Source: Pelargonium cotyledonis (Eukaryota > Streptophyta > Magnoliopsida > Geraniales > Geraniaceae). Taken from it: DNA of 29,915 bases. A program made the translations under genes and the position numbers. The number at the start of each line of letters is the position of its first letter. Position 1 is the stretch's first letter. Shown piece by piece: positions 21,301-29,915 of the stretch. Below the pieces are notes generated by a model. It made no database searches. It saw only the letters and a program-made list of their open reading frames with translations, and was not told where the DNA came from. Where the stretch lies: contig JAYMTA010000396.1 in assembly GCA_036897625.1 (NCBI GenBank), positions 1 to 29,915 of the forward strand, read 5' to 3'.

Positions 21301-23830
21301 ACATGCTAGAAGGACCGCCATTTAGAGACTGACTAACAGCCCCACTCATAGCACCTGATCCATGGTAATTTCCTGGGATGTCCCTTGTGTTCTGGCCTTG
21401 CACTTGTTTCAATTGTCTTGAACTGATATCATCCATGCTTGAGTTTCGAGCAGAAACTAAGTTTTTTTCCTCACTCAACATGTGTGTATTTGGGGAAACT
21501 GATATTTGGTGTAAGTACTGTTTTTGAATGCAAAGAGAAGCACTTTCACCAAAAACTGAATTAGCTTCATCAGCAGCACCTGCACATTTAAAGGCTTGGA
21601 TTTAAATAAACAGATGAAGTGTGTATGTGTGAGCACTAAGTGCATGATAAAAGCAAATAGAGGGAACAGGGAAAAAAAATCATGCCAGGTGCTTATCACA
21701 AAAATGTCATCAGCTTCTACCAGAAGCAAGGCAATATATATATATATTCAGTTTGAATATACATATGCATTCTCCTTGTACATACCTAGTATACAAAGTT
21801 CTTCATATGCGGCCCACAGTAATGGATCCATGGACAAAGCTTGTTTGAAGTGATGCACTGCATTCTTCCTTCTGTCTGTGTACCTGACAATGAATAAATA
21901 ATAATAAAGAAAACAACTGACATGTTGGAAGCAATTCCACTGGTGCTATGTTTCGTTTGCATAGTATCCTATAGTGTCAAATGCCGACAGAAGCACATTT
22001 TTGCAGAAAAGTTTAGCCAGCTTCAAAAGAAGTTTCTAACTATAACATAACTGTAGTCAAATAACGTAAACACCAACAACAACAACAAATACATTCGTGA
22101 ACTATTAAAGATAATAAATAATAATAATAATAACAAAATAAAATGTAATAAAAAAAACCTGTAAATAAGCCCAAGAAGATAATGACCAGCAGCACCATTT
22201 GGAATCTGCATATAGAAGACAAGTAACAAAAAGCAAGGCATTCTCTTTCAGAAAAGGTGAGTGAGCAGACAGTTAAACGTACCGCAGCAACACGTATATT
22301 AAACATTGACACCCATCAACCAAACCCCTAACCTATATTTCGTTACCTCTGCACCAGGCTCATTAGTATGACATAAAGCTGCTTCAGCTTCATTAAGAAG
22401 ATCCATCTGAAAGCAAGATATTGCAAACAAGTAGCGGGATTGAGCCATTTGTGTTCCTTCAAATAATAGATGAAAAGAACAAATTAAAGAAGAGAAATAA
22501 GTGAATGAGACACACTTCAATAGTTAAAAGCAATTACCAAACAATATAGCCGTGTATGAGTACATAAAAAGAAGACTATGGGGAGAGAGATTATGATTAT
22601 AAGTGGAAATCTAATTAAACATAAACAATCTAGTGATACATACCCTTTAAAATATAATATGCAGAGTAAGCTTGATTGTTCTGCAAGTAACAGCCCGCTA
22701 ACAGTTGTAAATTTGTCTGCATTAGGGAGTTCCATAGAAGTCAGTAATATGAAGAACAATAAGCAGACTAAATGGAAATGATTATCATGTAATAAACTAA
22801 CAACAATAAGCGTATATAGCAGAAATAATAAAAGTGCCTGAAAGAAGTTTTACAAGATTACAAAGGTTTACTAAAACGCTAATTGAGACCCAAACTAAAA
22901 CAACTGCAAATGCTAAGTCCTACAATTCCCAGTAACTATACCATCCAATTCCAGTTAGCTAGAGTTGCAAAAAACAGCATGTCCTAAGCCAAATAAGAAC
23001 GTGTTGCCATTTTAACCACAAATCTCAGTAAACCTTTAAGTTAACATTTTCCTATTCTCATTTCTCAAAATGCACTCAATTTCACAGGGACACATTCCAG
23101 AGAATCAAATGCACAGCGAATTACAGAATTAACACAGGCTAATTCCTAACTTCCAATTAGTGACATAACACTAGTAGCCTATCAAAAGGTAGTTCCAACT
23201 CTACCACTACATATACAAGCATCACCAAAATGCAAAATGAATGATAAGGCCACAAATTCAATCATAAAGTCTATAATAATAACGCTATGGTCCTCTGTCT
23301 GTTTAGGGTCAATTGTCTAAGGAAAATAGAAAATCTGGAAGGCGCTTTCTAGGCAACCAAACAGCCAGGGAGAGACTAAAGAGTGAAAGAAAAATAAACA
23401 GACAGAGGACAAAGAATGCCACAAATTCAACCATAGAATCTAATAAAAAAAAAACAGCTTAAACAGCTCATTATGTACACAAAACACGAAATGAAACTAA
23501 TAGTTACAACCAAAACTCCAATCTAGACAATTGACTATAACGCTCCATTTTGACCGTTGATGACAGTAAAAAACAGAGGAAACCCGCAGAGAATGCTTTC
23601 AACCTAATACATTAAGGTACAGATTTTCGATTTTCGATTTTCCGTTTTATTGAGCTTTCTAGGCAAACAAACAGCCAGAAAGAAAGAGTAAAGAGTGGGA
23701 AAAAAACAAAGGAAAATAAAGCTACCTCGGAGGGGAACTCGGCGCATAGGCGTTCGCACATGAAAATGGCGTTTCGGTACATGAAATGGCGGAGACTGTT
23801 CTGGACACAGTCTGTTAGTATAGCTTCCAT
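15378..23830 (-). CDS. CDC27B: CDC27B / HOBBIT, APC3 subunit of the anaphase-promoting complex
   Basis: Sixteen exons (minus): 23830-23726, 22716-22644, 22456-22347, 22205-22159, 21883-21786, 21579-21266, 21139-20984, 20102-19886, 19042-18819, 18722-18657, 18263-18144, 17637-17561, 16988-16869, 16785-16566, 16480-16199, 15428-15378. All borders are GT-AG with matching phase; the sum is 2280 nt, 759 residues plus TAG. Residues 1-144 are the N-terminal TPR region (CERLCAEFPSE, GAAGHYLLGLIYRYTDRRKN). Residues ~145-448 are a Ser/Asn-rich linker with SFYNTPSP and APRRKFVDEGKLRKISGRLF. Residues ~449-743 are a TPR array (GKAYFELVDYLEADRAF, CAMGNCYSLQKDHETALKNF, HYNAWYGLGMIHLRQEKFEF, ESSVYALMGRIYKRQNMHDK). 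The end, KLHVPDD, is typical. MEAILTDCV and SFYNTPSP fit the B paralogue rather than CDC27A. Known role: scaffold TPR subunit binding activators of the nuclear cell-cycle E3 ligase. No lesion was seen. Confidence 0.95.
15872..16031. mobile_element. hAT-like repeat, subfamily B
   Basis: It starts agagctggcaatttggacc, continues with gaacccgtgggtacccgaaatcc and cataaaatagacccaatcaa, and ends gcgggttggattcgggtaatg..caaccc. It lies in the last intron of CDC27B. Related copies are at 17066 and 5936. Confidence 0.6.
17066..17215. mobile_element. hAT-like repeat, subfamily B
   Basis: It starts agagctgtcaatatggaca and continues with gaacccgcggcactcgaaatccgaccca and cataaaatagatccaaatga, in the same order as the 15872 copy. 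It sits in the intron between CDC27B exons 12 and 13. Confidence 0.6.
23250..23717. repeat. Direct and inverted duplications in CDC27B intron 1
   Basis: Direct repeats: gccacaaattcaatcataaa... (about 23250-23282) versus gccacaaattcaaccatagaa... (about 23418-23451), and gctttctaggcaaccaaacagccag (23343 onward) versus gctttctaggcaaacaaacagccag (23652 onward), both followed by agagtgaaag/agagtgggaa. Inverted repeat: gtcctctgtctgttt at 23290-23304 is the exact reverse complement of 23396-23410. Confidence 0.7.
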
Positions 23831-23859
23831 GGCTGCTTCTTCTTCTCCTTCTCCGATTC

Positions 23860-23862
<3 letters not shown>

Positions 23863-23890
<28 letters not shown>
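23863..23890 (-). promoter_or_regulatory. (GA)n/(CT)n tract in the CDC27B 5' leader
   Basis: An uninterrupted 28-bp GA dinucleotide tract lies about 32 bp upstream of the CDC27B ATG and reads as (CT)n on the coding strand. Such tracts are common in plant 5'UTRs and core promoters and can bind BPC/GAGA-type proteins. The use here is inferred. Confidence 0.5.
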
Positions 23891-23893
<3 letters not shown>

Positions 23894-24062
23894 TGTTGTT
23901 TATTTGGGGCTTTTTTTAGGTTCAAAAAACGGGCTGCAGCTGATTGTCCCCGATTTCAAGTAAACACGAGACACTGGGCGACCGAGATGCGTCCACGTGG
24001 CAGTCTCATTCGGGCAGTGGTATTCAAATTCTGAACCGGACCGGACCGAAAATGTAACTTTT

Positions 24063-25354
24063 GTTTTTTTTTTTTGAATTGGAATCATTTATAGCTAATA
24101 ACTGAAATCAATTACAACCAAAGTTGACGATCCCATAAATCCGAACCAGATGCGGATACAGAAACCCTAGCAACAAGGTCCTACTATCATTGATTCGATT
24201 TAAACGAGAGGTAAACCAAACCTCGTTGCAACCCACTACATACTCACACAACTACAAACTAAATAAAATAGACTGTAAACTGAAAACAGAAATCCAACCA
24301 ACATTAAACAAACTAAAAATGAAAACCAAACCAACGATTTGTACGTGCGAACCCCATCCAGACATCCGGGGTCCTAATATGAGACCCAACATGGCAAAAA
24401 CATATATGGACATCACTATCTCTGCGTCGTTGCTACCTCTCACCCGAACGGTCCCCCCACTTCTCACAAGGGCACCCGCTCCCCATGGTGGCCTCCAGCC
24501 GCCACCGTTCCGAATCCTCCCCATCTAATCGCCTAAGCGAGCCTGATCACTTTGGCTCACCTGTTCATCAACAACCTCCACCCCTTCAACCCCACCCACC
24601 ACCCTTCGACGCTTCCCATCCACTACAACCCTCCTTTCGCTCTCTTCCTGCTGCCGGACTTGCTCCACAGTGACTGCCGGTCCTACGTCCATCGGACTAT
24701 GAGGGTCAATCGGATCCTCATCTCCTAATAACCAACGAGCTCCAATATTTTGTCCTTCCCCTTTTTGGTTGTGCCCTAAGCCATAACCCATAAGCCTTCT
24801 CATCCCCCACCTTTGGATGTTGGATCAACGCCTTGCATTGAGGGTCTCCATGACCCAATATCCGACAATAAAAACAAAATCGTGGTAGCTTTTCGTATTT
24901 AAAATTGATCCAAGACCACGTACCTCCCGGAACTTTCACTCTCCACCTACGCTTAATCAGTTGTCGCACGTCCATCACCACTCGGATCCGAATATATGAA
25001 GTCCGATTCCGCGTGAAACTAAATGGATCCATTTTAACAAAGTGACCCACATAGTTACCGATACTCTGACAAACCCTCTCCGTCCTGAAACCCTCCGGCA
25101 AGTCATGCAACTGGACCCAAATGCCCAGATAGAACAGATCTGCCGTAGTTGCCGTCTCTCCCGGTTCCAAAAACTTGCAAATGAGCGCATAGTAGTTGAA
25201 ATGCCAAGTCCCCTCCTCTAACACCCGAGTCACGTCCGCTTCATGGTAGAACTCAAACACGAATCTTTGTTCTTTGTAAATGAGGGTGTCATCAACAACC
25301 TCCATAGCTCTCATATTCGCCGCGTGTTTCCAAGTCGATGCCATCTTTGTTATT
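24063..25354 (-). mobile_element. LINE-type retroposon fragment (ORF1 region) with A-tail
   Basis: The minus-strand element carries a DUF4283/zinc-knuckle ORF1 (25344-24718), a degenerate downstream coding-like stretch in a shifted frame (to ~24250), and a 3' poly-A run (t-tract 24064-24075 on the plus strand). Flanks tgtaactttt (24053-24062) and tgtaaccttt (25355-25364) look like a target duplication with one indel. There is no endonuclease or reverse transcriptase, so it is an internally deleted or short non-autonomous copy. Its poly-A end lies about 230 bp upstream of the CDC27B ATG. Confidence 0.65.
24718..25344 (-). CDS. DUF4283 / CCHC zinc-knuckle ORF1-like protein (retroelement)
   Basis: This is a 208-residue open frame. 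Residues 1-~110 have the DUF4283 pattern (RFVFEFYHEADVTRVLEEGTW, then FLGIWVQLHDLP-like YLGIWVQLHDLPEGF). It is followed by RWRVKVPGGTWSWINFKYEKLPRFC and the knuckle CFYCRILGHGDPQC, which fits C-x2-C-x4-H-x4-C. Plant LINE ORF1 (gag-like) proteins have this order. Downstream of YGLWLRAQPKRG the frame ends early, while an overlapping frame (24803-24525) stays open, suggesting a frameshift. The N-terminus begins inside the usual DUF4283 domain, so it is short at the 5' side. RNA binding is the family role; activity of this copy is doubtful. Confidence 0.75.
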   Translation of the reverse strand: MASTWKHAANMRAMEVVDDTLIYKEQRFVFEFYHEADVTRVLEEGTWHFNYYALICKFLEPGETATTADLFYLGIWVQLHDLPEGFRTERVCQSIGNYVGHFVKMDPFSFTRNRTSYIRIRVVMDVRQLIKRRWRVKVPGGTWSWINFKYEKLPRFCFYCRILGHGDPQCKALIQHPKVGDEKAYGLWLRAQPKRGRTKYWSSLVIRR

Positions 25355-26554
25355 TGTAACCTTTTAAGTTGAACCGAATATTGTTTTTATTTTTATTTAT
25401 TTCAAAATGTTACATTATAGTTCTTGATTATTCATTTTGTTTCAATTTGGCACTCCTTATTTTTATTGTTTTATCTAATTTGGTCCAACTTTGTTATTTT
25501 ATTTTTTACTATTTTAACTCATAAAGATGCAGTCAAATTAGGTTGACTGTGTCCATTTTTGTCATCAAATTAGACAAAATTGATGTGATAACAACCACAT
25601 ATTTTGATTACATAATTTTGTTTGAAATTGGTCTCGATAGTCAATTTAGCTCACCATTGATAAGAGGCGAAATTGCATACGATTTCGTTGTTGATATACG
25701 TAATTTGTCATAATATTTCATTAAAACATACGGCAACCACAAACTATACAAAAACATGTAGGCATTCTCTTATCACATACATTGAAATTTAGTATGTTAT
25801 TAATAAAGATAATCGTCTCTCCGTAAAGATGGTTCCGACCACAATTTATGCCAAATAATTGCTAGATTTGTAATTGTTTTGTAGCACATTCAACAAACAC
25901 AATAACGAATGAATTTTTATAAATTAACCCGAAGAAATCATTGCTATTGAAAAATGTGTTAAAACCGTGTCATGTTTATTACATCGTATCGTGTCAGGTC
26001 GACGCAGTTCATCAAGCTGAATGTACAATATTGTGTTGTTGAAACACGTCATGCACGGGTCATATAATACTCGATCATGCTCACGTTGGGTCATAACACA
26101 ATTAACATTACGAACATGTCATGCAAATACACGATCAACAGTCAATACAAATCGAACACTTCAGCATGCGTTCATGCACAACTCGCCTGCTGCTCTGAAA
26201 ACGGTACTGTAAGTGTTACAGTTTTAATCAATTACAAGTAAACTTTAATTTCTTGATTTCATAACAGTTCAAATTGGTGCAAAAATGGTCTATAAGCTAG
26301 AGAAAACGTTCGCATATAAGGTGGCTAAGCAAGTTCTTAAGAAACAATGCAGATCCATAACTTTCAGGATTCTGAGCACGGAAGAGAACACAATACAGCA
26401 TCTTCACACAGAAGATAGCATAACCTTCATCAAATCAAAACAGCATAATACAAATTGTACCGAGAAATTGAAAACCTGACAATGTAGCAAATACAAGTAC
26501 AAAAACACAAAGTAGTGAAGAGAACACGAACCTAACAAACGACGAGCTTATTGC
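25355..26554. other. Intergenic DNA between the LINE fragment and the SKIP 3' end
   Basis: AT-rich, with no supported gene. It includes a stretch at 25400-25640 of the 'ttggtccaact.. caaattaggttgactg' type seen in degenerate non-autonomous elements, and a hAT-like relic at 25961-26165. The SKIP 3'UTR and polyadenylation signals should lie within about 300 bp left of 26555. Confidence 0.5.
25961..26165. repeat. hAT-like subfamily A relic
   Basis: Phrases gtgtcatgtttattacat, cgggtcatataatactcgatcatgctcacgttgggtca and taacacaattaacattacg match the interior of the 7391 and 541 copies. Termini are not recognisable. Confidence 0.45.
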
Positions 26555-28369
26555 TTATCGCCCCCTCTCGAACCCAATTCTAGTTCTACCAGATCCTCCA
26601 TCGTGTCCATCGCGCATGGAAGACCCGCCACTCGCTCTCATTGTGCCGCCGCTGCCAACTTTTTCCATGGCCTTCTTGCCCTTCTTCACCTCTGTCAAAA
26701 ACTGATCCAAACCGAATGGATCGGCTTCTTCTGCATCCTTCTCAAACTCAACTGGTCTGTCTCTTGGACCCGCCTTCTCTGAGGTACCAGCAAATGCCTT
26801 GTCGGGCTTGAAGCGATCGGTCTTCAGGATCTTATCATACTGCTCTTCGGCTCCACCGTACATTTCAGCATCAGTATCCTTCTTGGGCCTGTACAGAGTT
26901 GAAAGCGTGGGCTGAGCTGTGAAGAGCCCTTTGTCGTAGACGTTGTATTGGTCGTCTGTTGCAAAGCCCGAGTCCATTCCTTTTTCTTGGTTGAACAATC
27001 TTTGATCGTACATACCCTCTCCTCCTCTCCCCGCTCCAGCGGAAGCCATGCCAAGAGCAACCTTTTCACTAATGTCACGATCTCTATCTCTTGTGATCTT
27101 ACTCTTTTTCCCCATCGCAACATCTTTAGCCTCTAATCTTCTTTCCCTCTCCCTCTCCCGACGCCGCTCTTCACGGATTTTCTCTCTTTGTATTCGCTCC
27201 TCCCTTTCCTCTCTTGTCTCCTTCGGCATATCCTTCTCTCTCTCCCTCACACGCTCGTGGTCCCCTCTCATGTCATCATCGACCATACTCTTTTCAGAAT
27301 GCATGGGCATAGCTGGTGGTGGTGCAGCACCAGTTCTCTCAGAACGAGCTCTTTGAGCTAAAGCCCGCAATTCTTGCTCTTTCCTTTCCTTCTCCTTCAT
27401 CATCATCTCTTTTTGAACCTTTGATCTCATTGCGACAGCTTCTCTGGCCTTCTGCTCTGCAACATAAAGAGCCTCCGAAAGCTTTGCAAAATTATCATTT
27501 ATCTGAACCTCTTGCAGACCTCTCCCGTCAGCTGCGAGACGTTTGTCAAGTGGGATCGTGTACCCTTTCGGATTTTTCCAATTTGAAATGCACGGTGGGA
27601 TCTTCCAATCCTGCTGGTCTTTCACAGTCACCGGACGTGGAGGGGAATGCATAATTGGAACTGGTGGGGAACCAGACGCTTTAGGAACTCTCTTGTGCTT
27701 GAACTTTGGCGGGTCGAGTGGGTCCACGGGCATTTCCACCATTCTAATAATCCTTTCCTTCGCACCTGAATTAAACGCAGCCGATTGTTGTGACGGCTTA
27801 TACTTGATGAACTTAGAATCCGATGACTGCTTAGTTACATTTTTCGGCTGAGCTGCACTCAACCTAACATTCACAATCTTTTCCAATGCATTCTTAGTTT
27901 CCTCTGTCGTCTCCTCAATCTGTTTCTGTAACTCCTCGTCCTCGTCTTCCTCTTCCTCCTCGTCCCGAAGAATCTTCGGAACAAGATCCTTATGTTGGGA
28001 ATAAACAATCTTCTTAGAATTCTCGTTCAGTTTCACTATGGCATCATACGCCACATTGCCATGGGCATCAACAGTCACCGGCAGAATCTTCGTTCCAGGC
28101 TTCGCAGATCTGTCCCTACCCATGTCAAGAGGATACTGAGCTATATGTATTTCGGGAAAGGCACCCCCATCCCCAAAATCCTCCACCTTCCGAGGAATAA
28201 ATCCGGCACGCTTAAGATAAGGCGGTACCGGATTGGGCTTGAACGCTGCAGCTTTTTCTGCTTCAGCTGATGTACTGAAACGCTGCTTGAACCAAGTGTC
28301 ATTAGAGTGATCATAGTAAGTTGTCGAGGTTGTCTTAGCTGGAGGAAGGAGGTCCCTCAACGCTGCCAT
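26555..28369 (-). CDS. SKIP: SKIP: SNW-domain splicing factor and transcriptional coregulator
   Basis: A single 604-residue frame from ATG 28369 (context caccATGGCA) to TAA. It starts MAALRDLLPPAKTTSTTYYD. The N-terminal segment (residues ~45-100, PPYLKRAGFIPRK, AQYPLDMGR) is followed by an acidic stretch near 136-150 and the SNW domain (about 180-345) with the signature SNWKNPKGYTIPLDKRLAAD at ~261. A long Arg/Glu-rich charged helix (~350-430) and a C-terminal part with DPFGLDQFLTEVKKGKKA complete it. Arabidopsis SKIP is about 613 residues, so this is full length. Known role: component of the activated spliceosome (Prp45/SNW1 family) in the nucleus; in Arabidopsis it acts in clock-gene splicing, salt response and, with the Paf1 complex, FLC transcription. 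The coding part has no intron. A leader intron is inferred at 28409-29287. Confidence 0.97.
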   Translation of the reverse strand: MAALRDLLPPAKTTSTTYYDHSNDTWFKQRFSTSAEAEKAAAFKPNPVPPYLKRAGFIPRKVEDFGDGGAFPEIHIAQYPLDMGRDRSAKPGTKILPVTVDAHGNVAYDAIVKLNENSKKIVYSQHKDLVPKILRDEEEEEDEDEELQKQIEETTEETKNALEKIVNVRLSAAQPKNVTKQSSDSKFIKYKPSQQSAAFNSGAKERIIRMVEMPVDPLDPPKFKHKRVPKASGSPPVPIMHSPPRPVTVKDQQDWKIPPCISNWKNPKGYTIPLDKRLAADGRGLQEVQINDNFAKLSEALYVAEQKAREAVAMRSKVQKEMMMKEKERKEQELRALAQRARSERTGAAPPPAMPMHSEKSMVDDDMRGDHERVREREKDMPKETREEREERIQREKIREERRRERERERRLEAKDVAMGKKSKITRDRDRDISEKVALGMASAGAGRGGEGMYDQRLFNQEKGMDSGFATDDQYNVYDKGLFTAQPTLSTLYRPKKDTDAEMYGGAEEQYDKILKTDRFKPDKAFAGTSEKAGPRDRPVEFEKDAEEADPFGLDQFLTEVKKGKKAMEKVGSGGTMRASGGSSMRDGHDGGSGRTRIGFERGR

Positions 28370-28408
28370 GGTGAAGCTTTATCCAACAATCAGCCTACCC
28401 TTATGAAA

Positions 28409-29287
28409 CTGCCAGTGGACAAAAACTCATAGGCAAAATAAATATCAACTGAGAACAAACGTGACAAAATTGAAAATACAAAACAAAATCATGATTATTG
28501 CATCGAGATAGTGTTCATAATCAGTTAAACATCAGAATATCAGAATGCTCCTTCTCCAACAAACACTAAAACCAATTCAACCAAAATGAGAATAAAAGAA
28601 ATCTCATTGAAAATTAACAATCCCGTTTTAAGCTAAATAAAACAAAATCAAGATATATGTATCAAACTAGAGTGTTCATAATCAAGTAAACATCATATTG
28701 ATAACTCTCCAACAAAGACCATAAACAAATCAACCAAACCGAGAACAAACACAATCCAGTTGATAATTATCACTCACGTTTTATGCTAATTAAAACAAAA
28801 TCAAGATCTTCGAAACAATTAGAGTGTTCATAAACATACAAACATCAGATTGTTCCTTCAGCAACAAATACAACAAACAATTCAACCAAACTGAAAACAA
28901 AAACTATCTAATTGAAAATCACCGCCCCGTTTTAGGCTAAACACAATCTAATTGAAATTTGTCACTCCCTTTTCCCCGTTTTAGGCTAAACAAAACAAAA
29001 TTAAAATCCCTGCATCAAAATAGAGCGCTGAAAAACAGATAAACATCAGATTGTTCCTTCACCAACAGACACAATCAACAAATCTACCAAACTGAGCTAA
29101 ACACAGAACCAACTATAATCAAATTTCAATTCAAAACAGTATAAGCAAAACAAGAAGATCTCAATAAAAATCCGACTCAAAACCCCATTCCTAAAATTTA
29201 AAACCCTAACACTAAAAAGATCATGTAAAGTCAGCGATTCTCTCAAATTCTAAAAATATATGCTGAAAAAATATTGAAATTACTCAC
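28409..29287 (-). other. Inferred 5'UTR intron of SKIP
   Basis: A strong donor, CCG|GTGAGT, lies at 29288/29287. The best acceptor before the ATG is CCACTGGCAG|TTTC at 28409/28408. The leader exon would run from about 29380 to 29288. The acceptor choice is less certain than the donor. Leader introns near the promoter often raise expression in plants; that role here is inferred. Confidence 0.6.
28480..29146. repeat. Four imperfect ~155-bp tandem repeats in the SKIP leader intron
   Basis: Units begin with aaaacaaaat(ca/ta) at 28480, 28639, 28792 and 28992, with lengths about 159, 153, 200 and 155. Each carries tagagtgttcata-like, aaacatcagattgttcctt-like, caattcaaccaaa(a/c)tgag-like and cccgttttaggctaaa-like blocks. 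The third unit is longer because its last ~48 bp (tctaattgaaa...ccccgttttaggctaaac) is itself duplicated. Confidence 0.85.
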
Positions 29288-29406
29288 CGGCTATGGATTT
29301 GCGTTTCTCGAACTGCGTCGTCGGAGAGGCTTCTGGTTTTGGGAAGGAGAAGGATTGTTCGAAACTGAGATCGGAAAGGGAAAAACGAGCTCTGCGAAGT
29401 CGCAGT

Positions 29407-29516
29407 TATTTATATATAGAAGAAGCTAGTCGCCTCTTGGAGGTCATTTCGGCTCTTTGGTTTTGTTGGGCCTTCGGCCCATTATTATTGGGCCCAAAAC
29501 TGGGCTCGAGTAGTAG
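29407..29516 (-). promoter_or_regulatory. SKIP: SKIP core promoter: TATA box and GGCCCA/TGGGCC cluster
   Basis: On the minus strand a TATA box, TATATATAAATA, lies at 29418-29407, about 30 bp upstream of an expected start near 29380. Further upstream, 29466-29516 holds tgggccttcggccca, attgggcccaaa and tgggctc, i.e. several site II-like elements. These are bound by TCP factors in many plant housekeeping genes. Confidence 0.6.
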
Positions 29517-29816
29517 TTTTTGTAAATGAACATCTGATTTGGATTGAAAAATGCAAATAACAAAAAACAAAAAATTACGTGAGTATTTATTTTTATTTAT
29601 TTAATTATAGAGCAATGCTAATGGTCTTATGCTCTCTCTGTAGCATTTAGGGTTTTACAGGTTTTAGCATAGAAGGTTGGCGGCGTGTACAGTAGTCGGA
29701 GACAGAGCAGAGTGGTGTGGGTGTCGGGAACGGCAGAGAGTCAGGCGGCGTTCATCCAGTGGGGAGTCGCTGGAGTGGGGTTTTCTGGTCGACGGGTTGC
29801 AGGTGCAGAGGACCAG

Positions 29817-29915
29817 AATGGACGCGGGGTTGAGGAAGGGGATGGAGCTATTGTCTTTGGAGGAGGAGGAATGGGGGGAGCTGGAAGTGGAGATCGGGGA
29901 TGAATGGGAGGGGTA
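29817..29915 (+). CDS. Start of a DUF4283-like ORF (partial, runs off the right edge)
   Basis: An ATG at 29817 opens a frame to the window end. It reads MDAGLRKGMELLSLEEEEWG and continues acidic. Short N-termini ending in LSLxEEE are typical of plant DUF4283/LINE ORF1 proteins, so I infer another retroelement-type or domesticated ORF1. A competing frame from 29685 (Gly/Arg-rich, stop at 29901-29903) has no recognisable content. Only 33 codons are visible, so the call is tentative. Confidence 0.4.

Noticed and set aside
24252..24528. A plus-strand 112-codon frame and a minus 90-codon frame at the LINE 3' part
   Set aside because: The plus frame is antisense to the element. The minus frame is a degenerate, shifted continuation of ORF1 without recognisable motifs.
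27048..27851. Several plus-strand open frames of about 100 codons
   Set aside because: They are antisense shadows of the SKIP coding exon, whose charged codon composition leaves the opposite strand free of stops.
29685..29903. A 72-codon Gly/Arg-rich plus frame at the right edge
   Set aside because: It has no family resemblance, and it competes with the DUF4283-like frame opening at 29817.
1..29915. CRISPR arrays, operons or prokaryotic defence systems
   Set aside because: The window is intron-rich plant DNA. The tandem repeats seen have diverged units and no spacer structure.

Overview
This window is nuclear DNA of a flowering plant, most likely a eudicot. Genes are split by many short GT-AG introns, intergenic DNA is AT-rich, and the transposon families (Stowaway, hAT-like, TRIM, SINE, DUF4283 LINE) are plant types. 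The conserved proteins are plant orthologues. The sequence alone does not name the species. All exon borders were read by eye from splice consensus, reading phase and remembered homologue families, without cDNA.

Layout, left to right. (1) At 1-2921 lies a tandem pair of minus-strand genes resembling histidine-containing phosphotransfer (HPt/AHP) proteins. One is complete in six exons (2921 to 1402, 165 codons); of the other only exon 1 is in the window (275-201). (2) At 4107-4952 is a decaying plus-strand gene with an acidic Y-[VI]-P-G-E-A repeat, a frameshift and a premature stop, followed directly by a 227-bp Stowaway MITE. (3) At 5627-13705 (minus) is a gamma-clade (RDR3/4/5-type) RNA-dependent RNA polymerase locus. 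Its DFDGD exon is intact, but it has frameshifts, an in-frame stop and missing exons, so I call it a pseudogene. Its introns hold hAT-like repeats, a 236-bp TRIM-like element and tandem duplications. (4) At 15378-23830 (minus) is an apparently intact 16-exon CDC27B/HOBBIT (APC3) gene of 759 codons. (5) At 24063-25354 is a LINE-type ORF1 fragment (DUF4283 plus CCHC knuckle) with an A-tail, about 230 bp upstream of the CDC27B start. (6) At 26555-28369 (minus) is an uninterrupted SKIP/SNW coding exon, with an inferred 5'UTR intron built largely of four imperfect ~155-bp tandem repeats and a promoter with TATA and GGCCCA motifs. (7) At the right edge a plus-strand ORF starts that resembles another DUF4283 protein.

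CDC27B (cell-cycle ubiquitin ligase) and SKIP (spliceosome and transcription) are unrelated housekeeping genes; I see no operon-like logic. The accessory material is the HPt-like pair, the dying RDR, the repeat-coding gene and the mobile elements.
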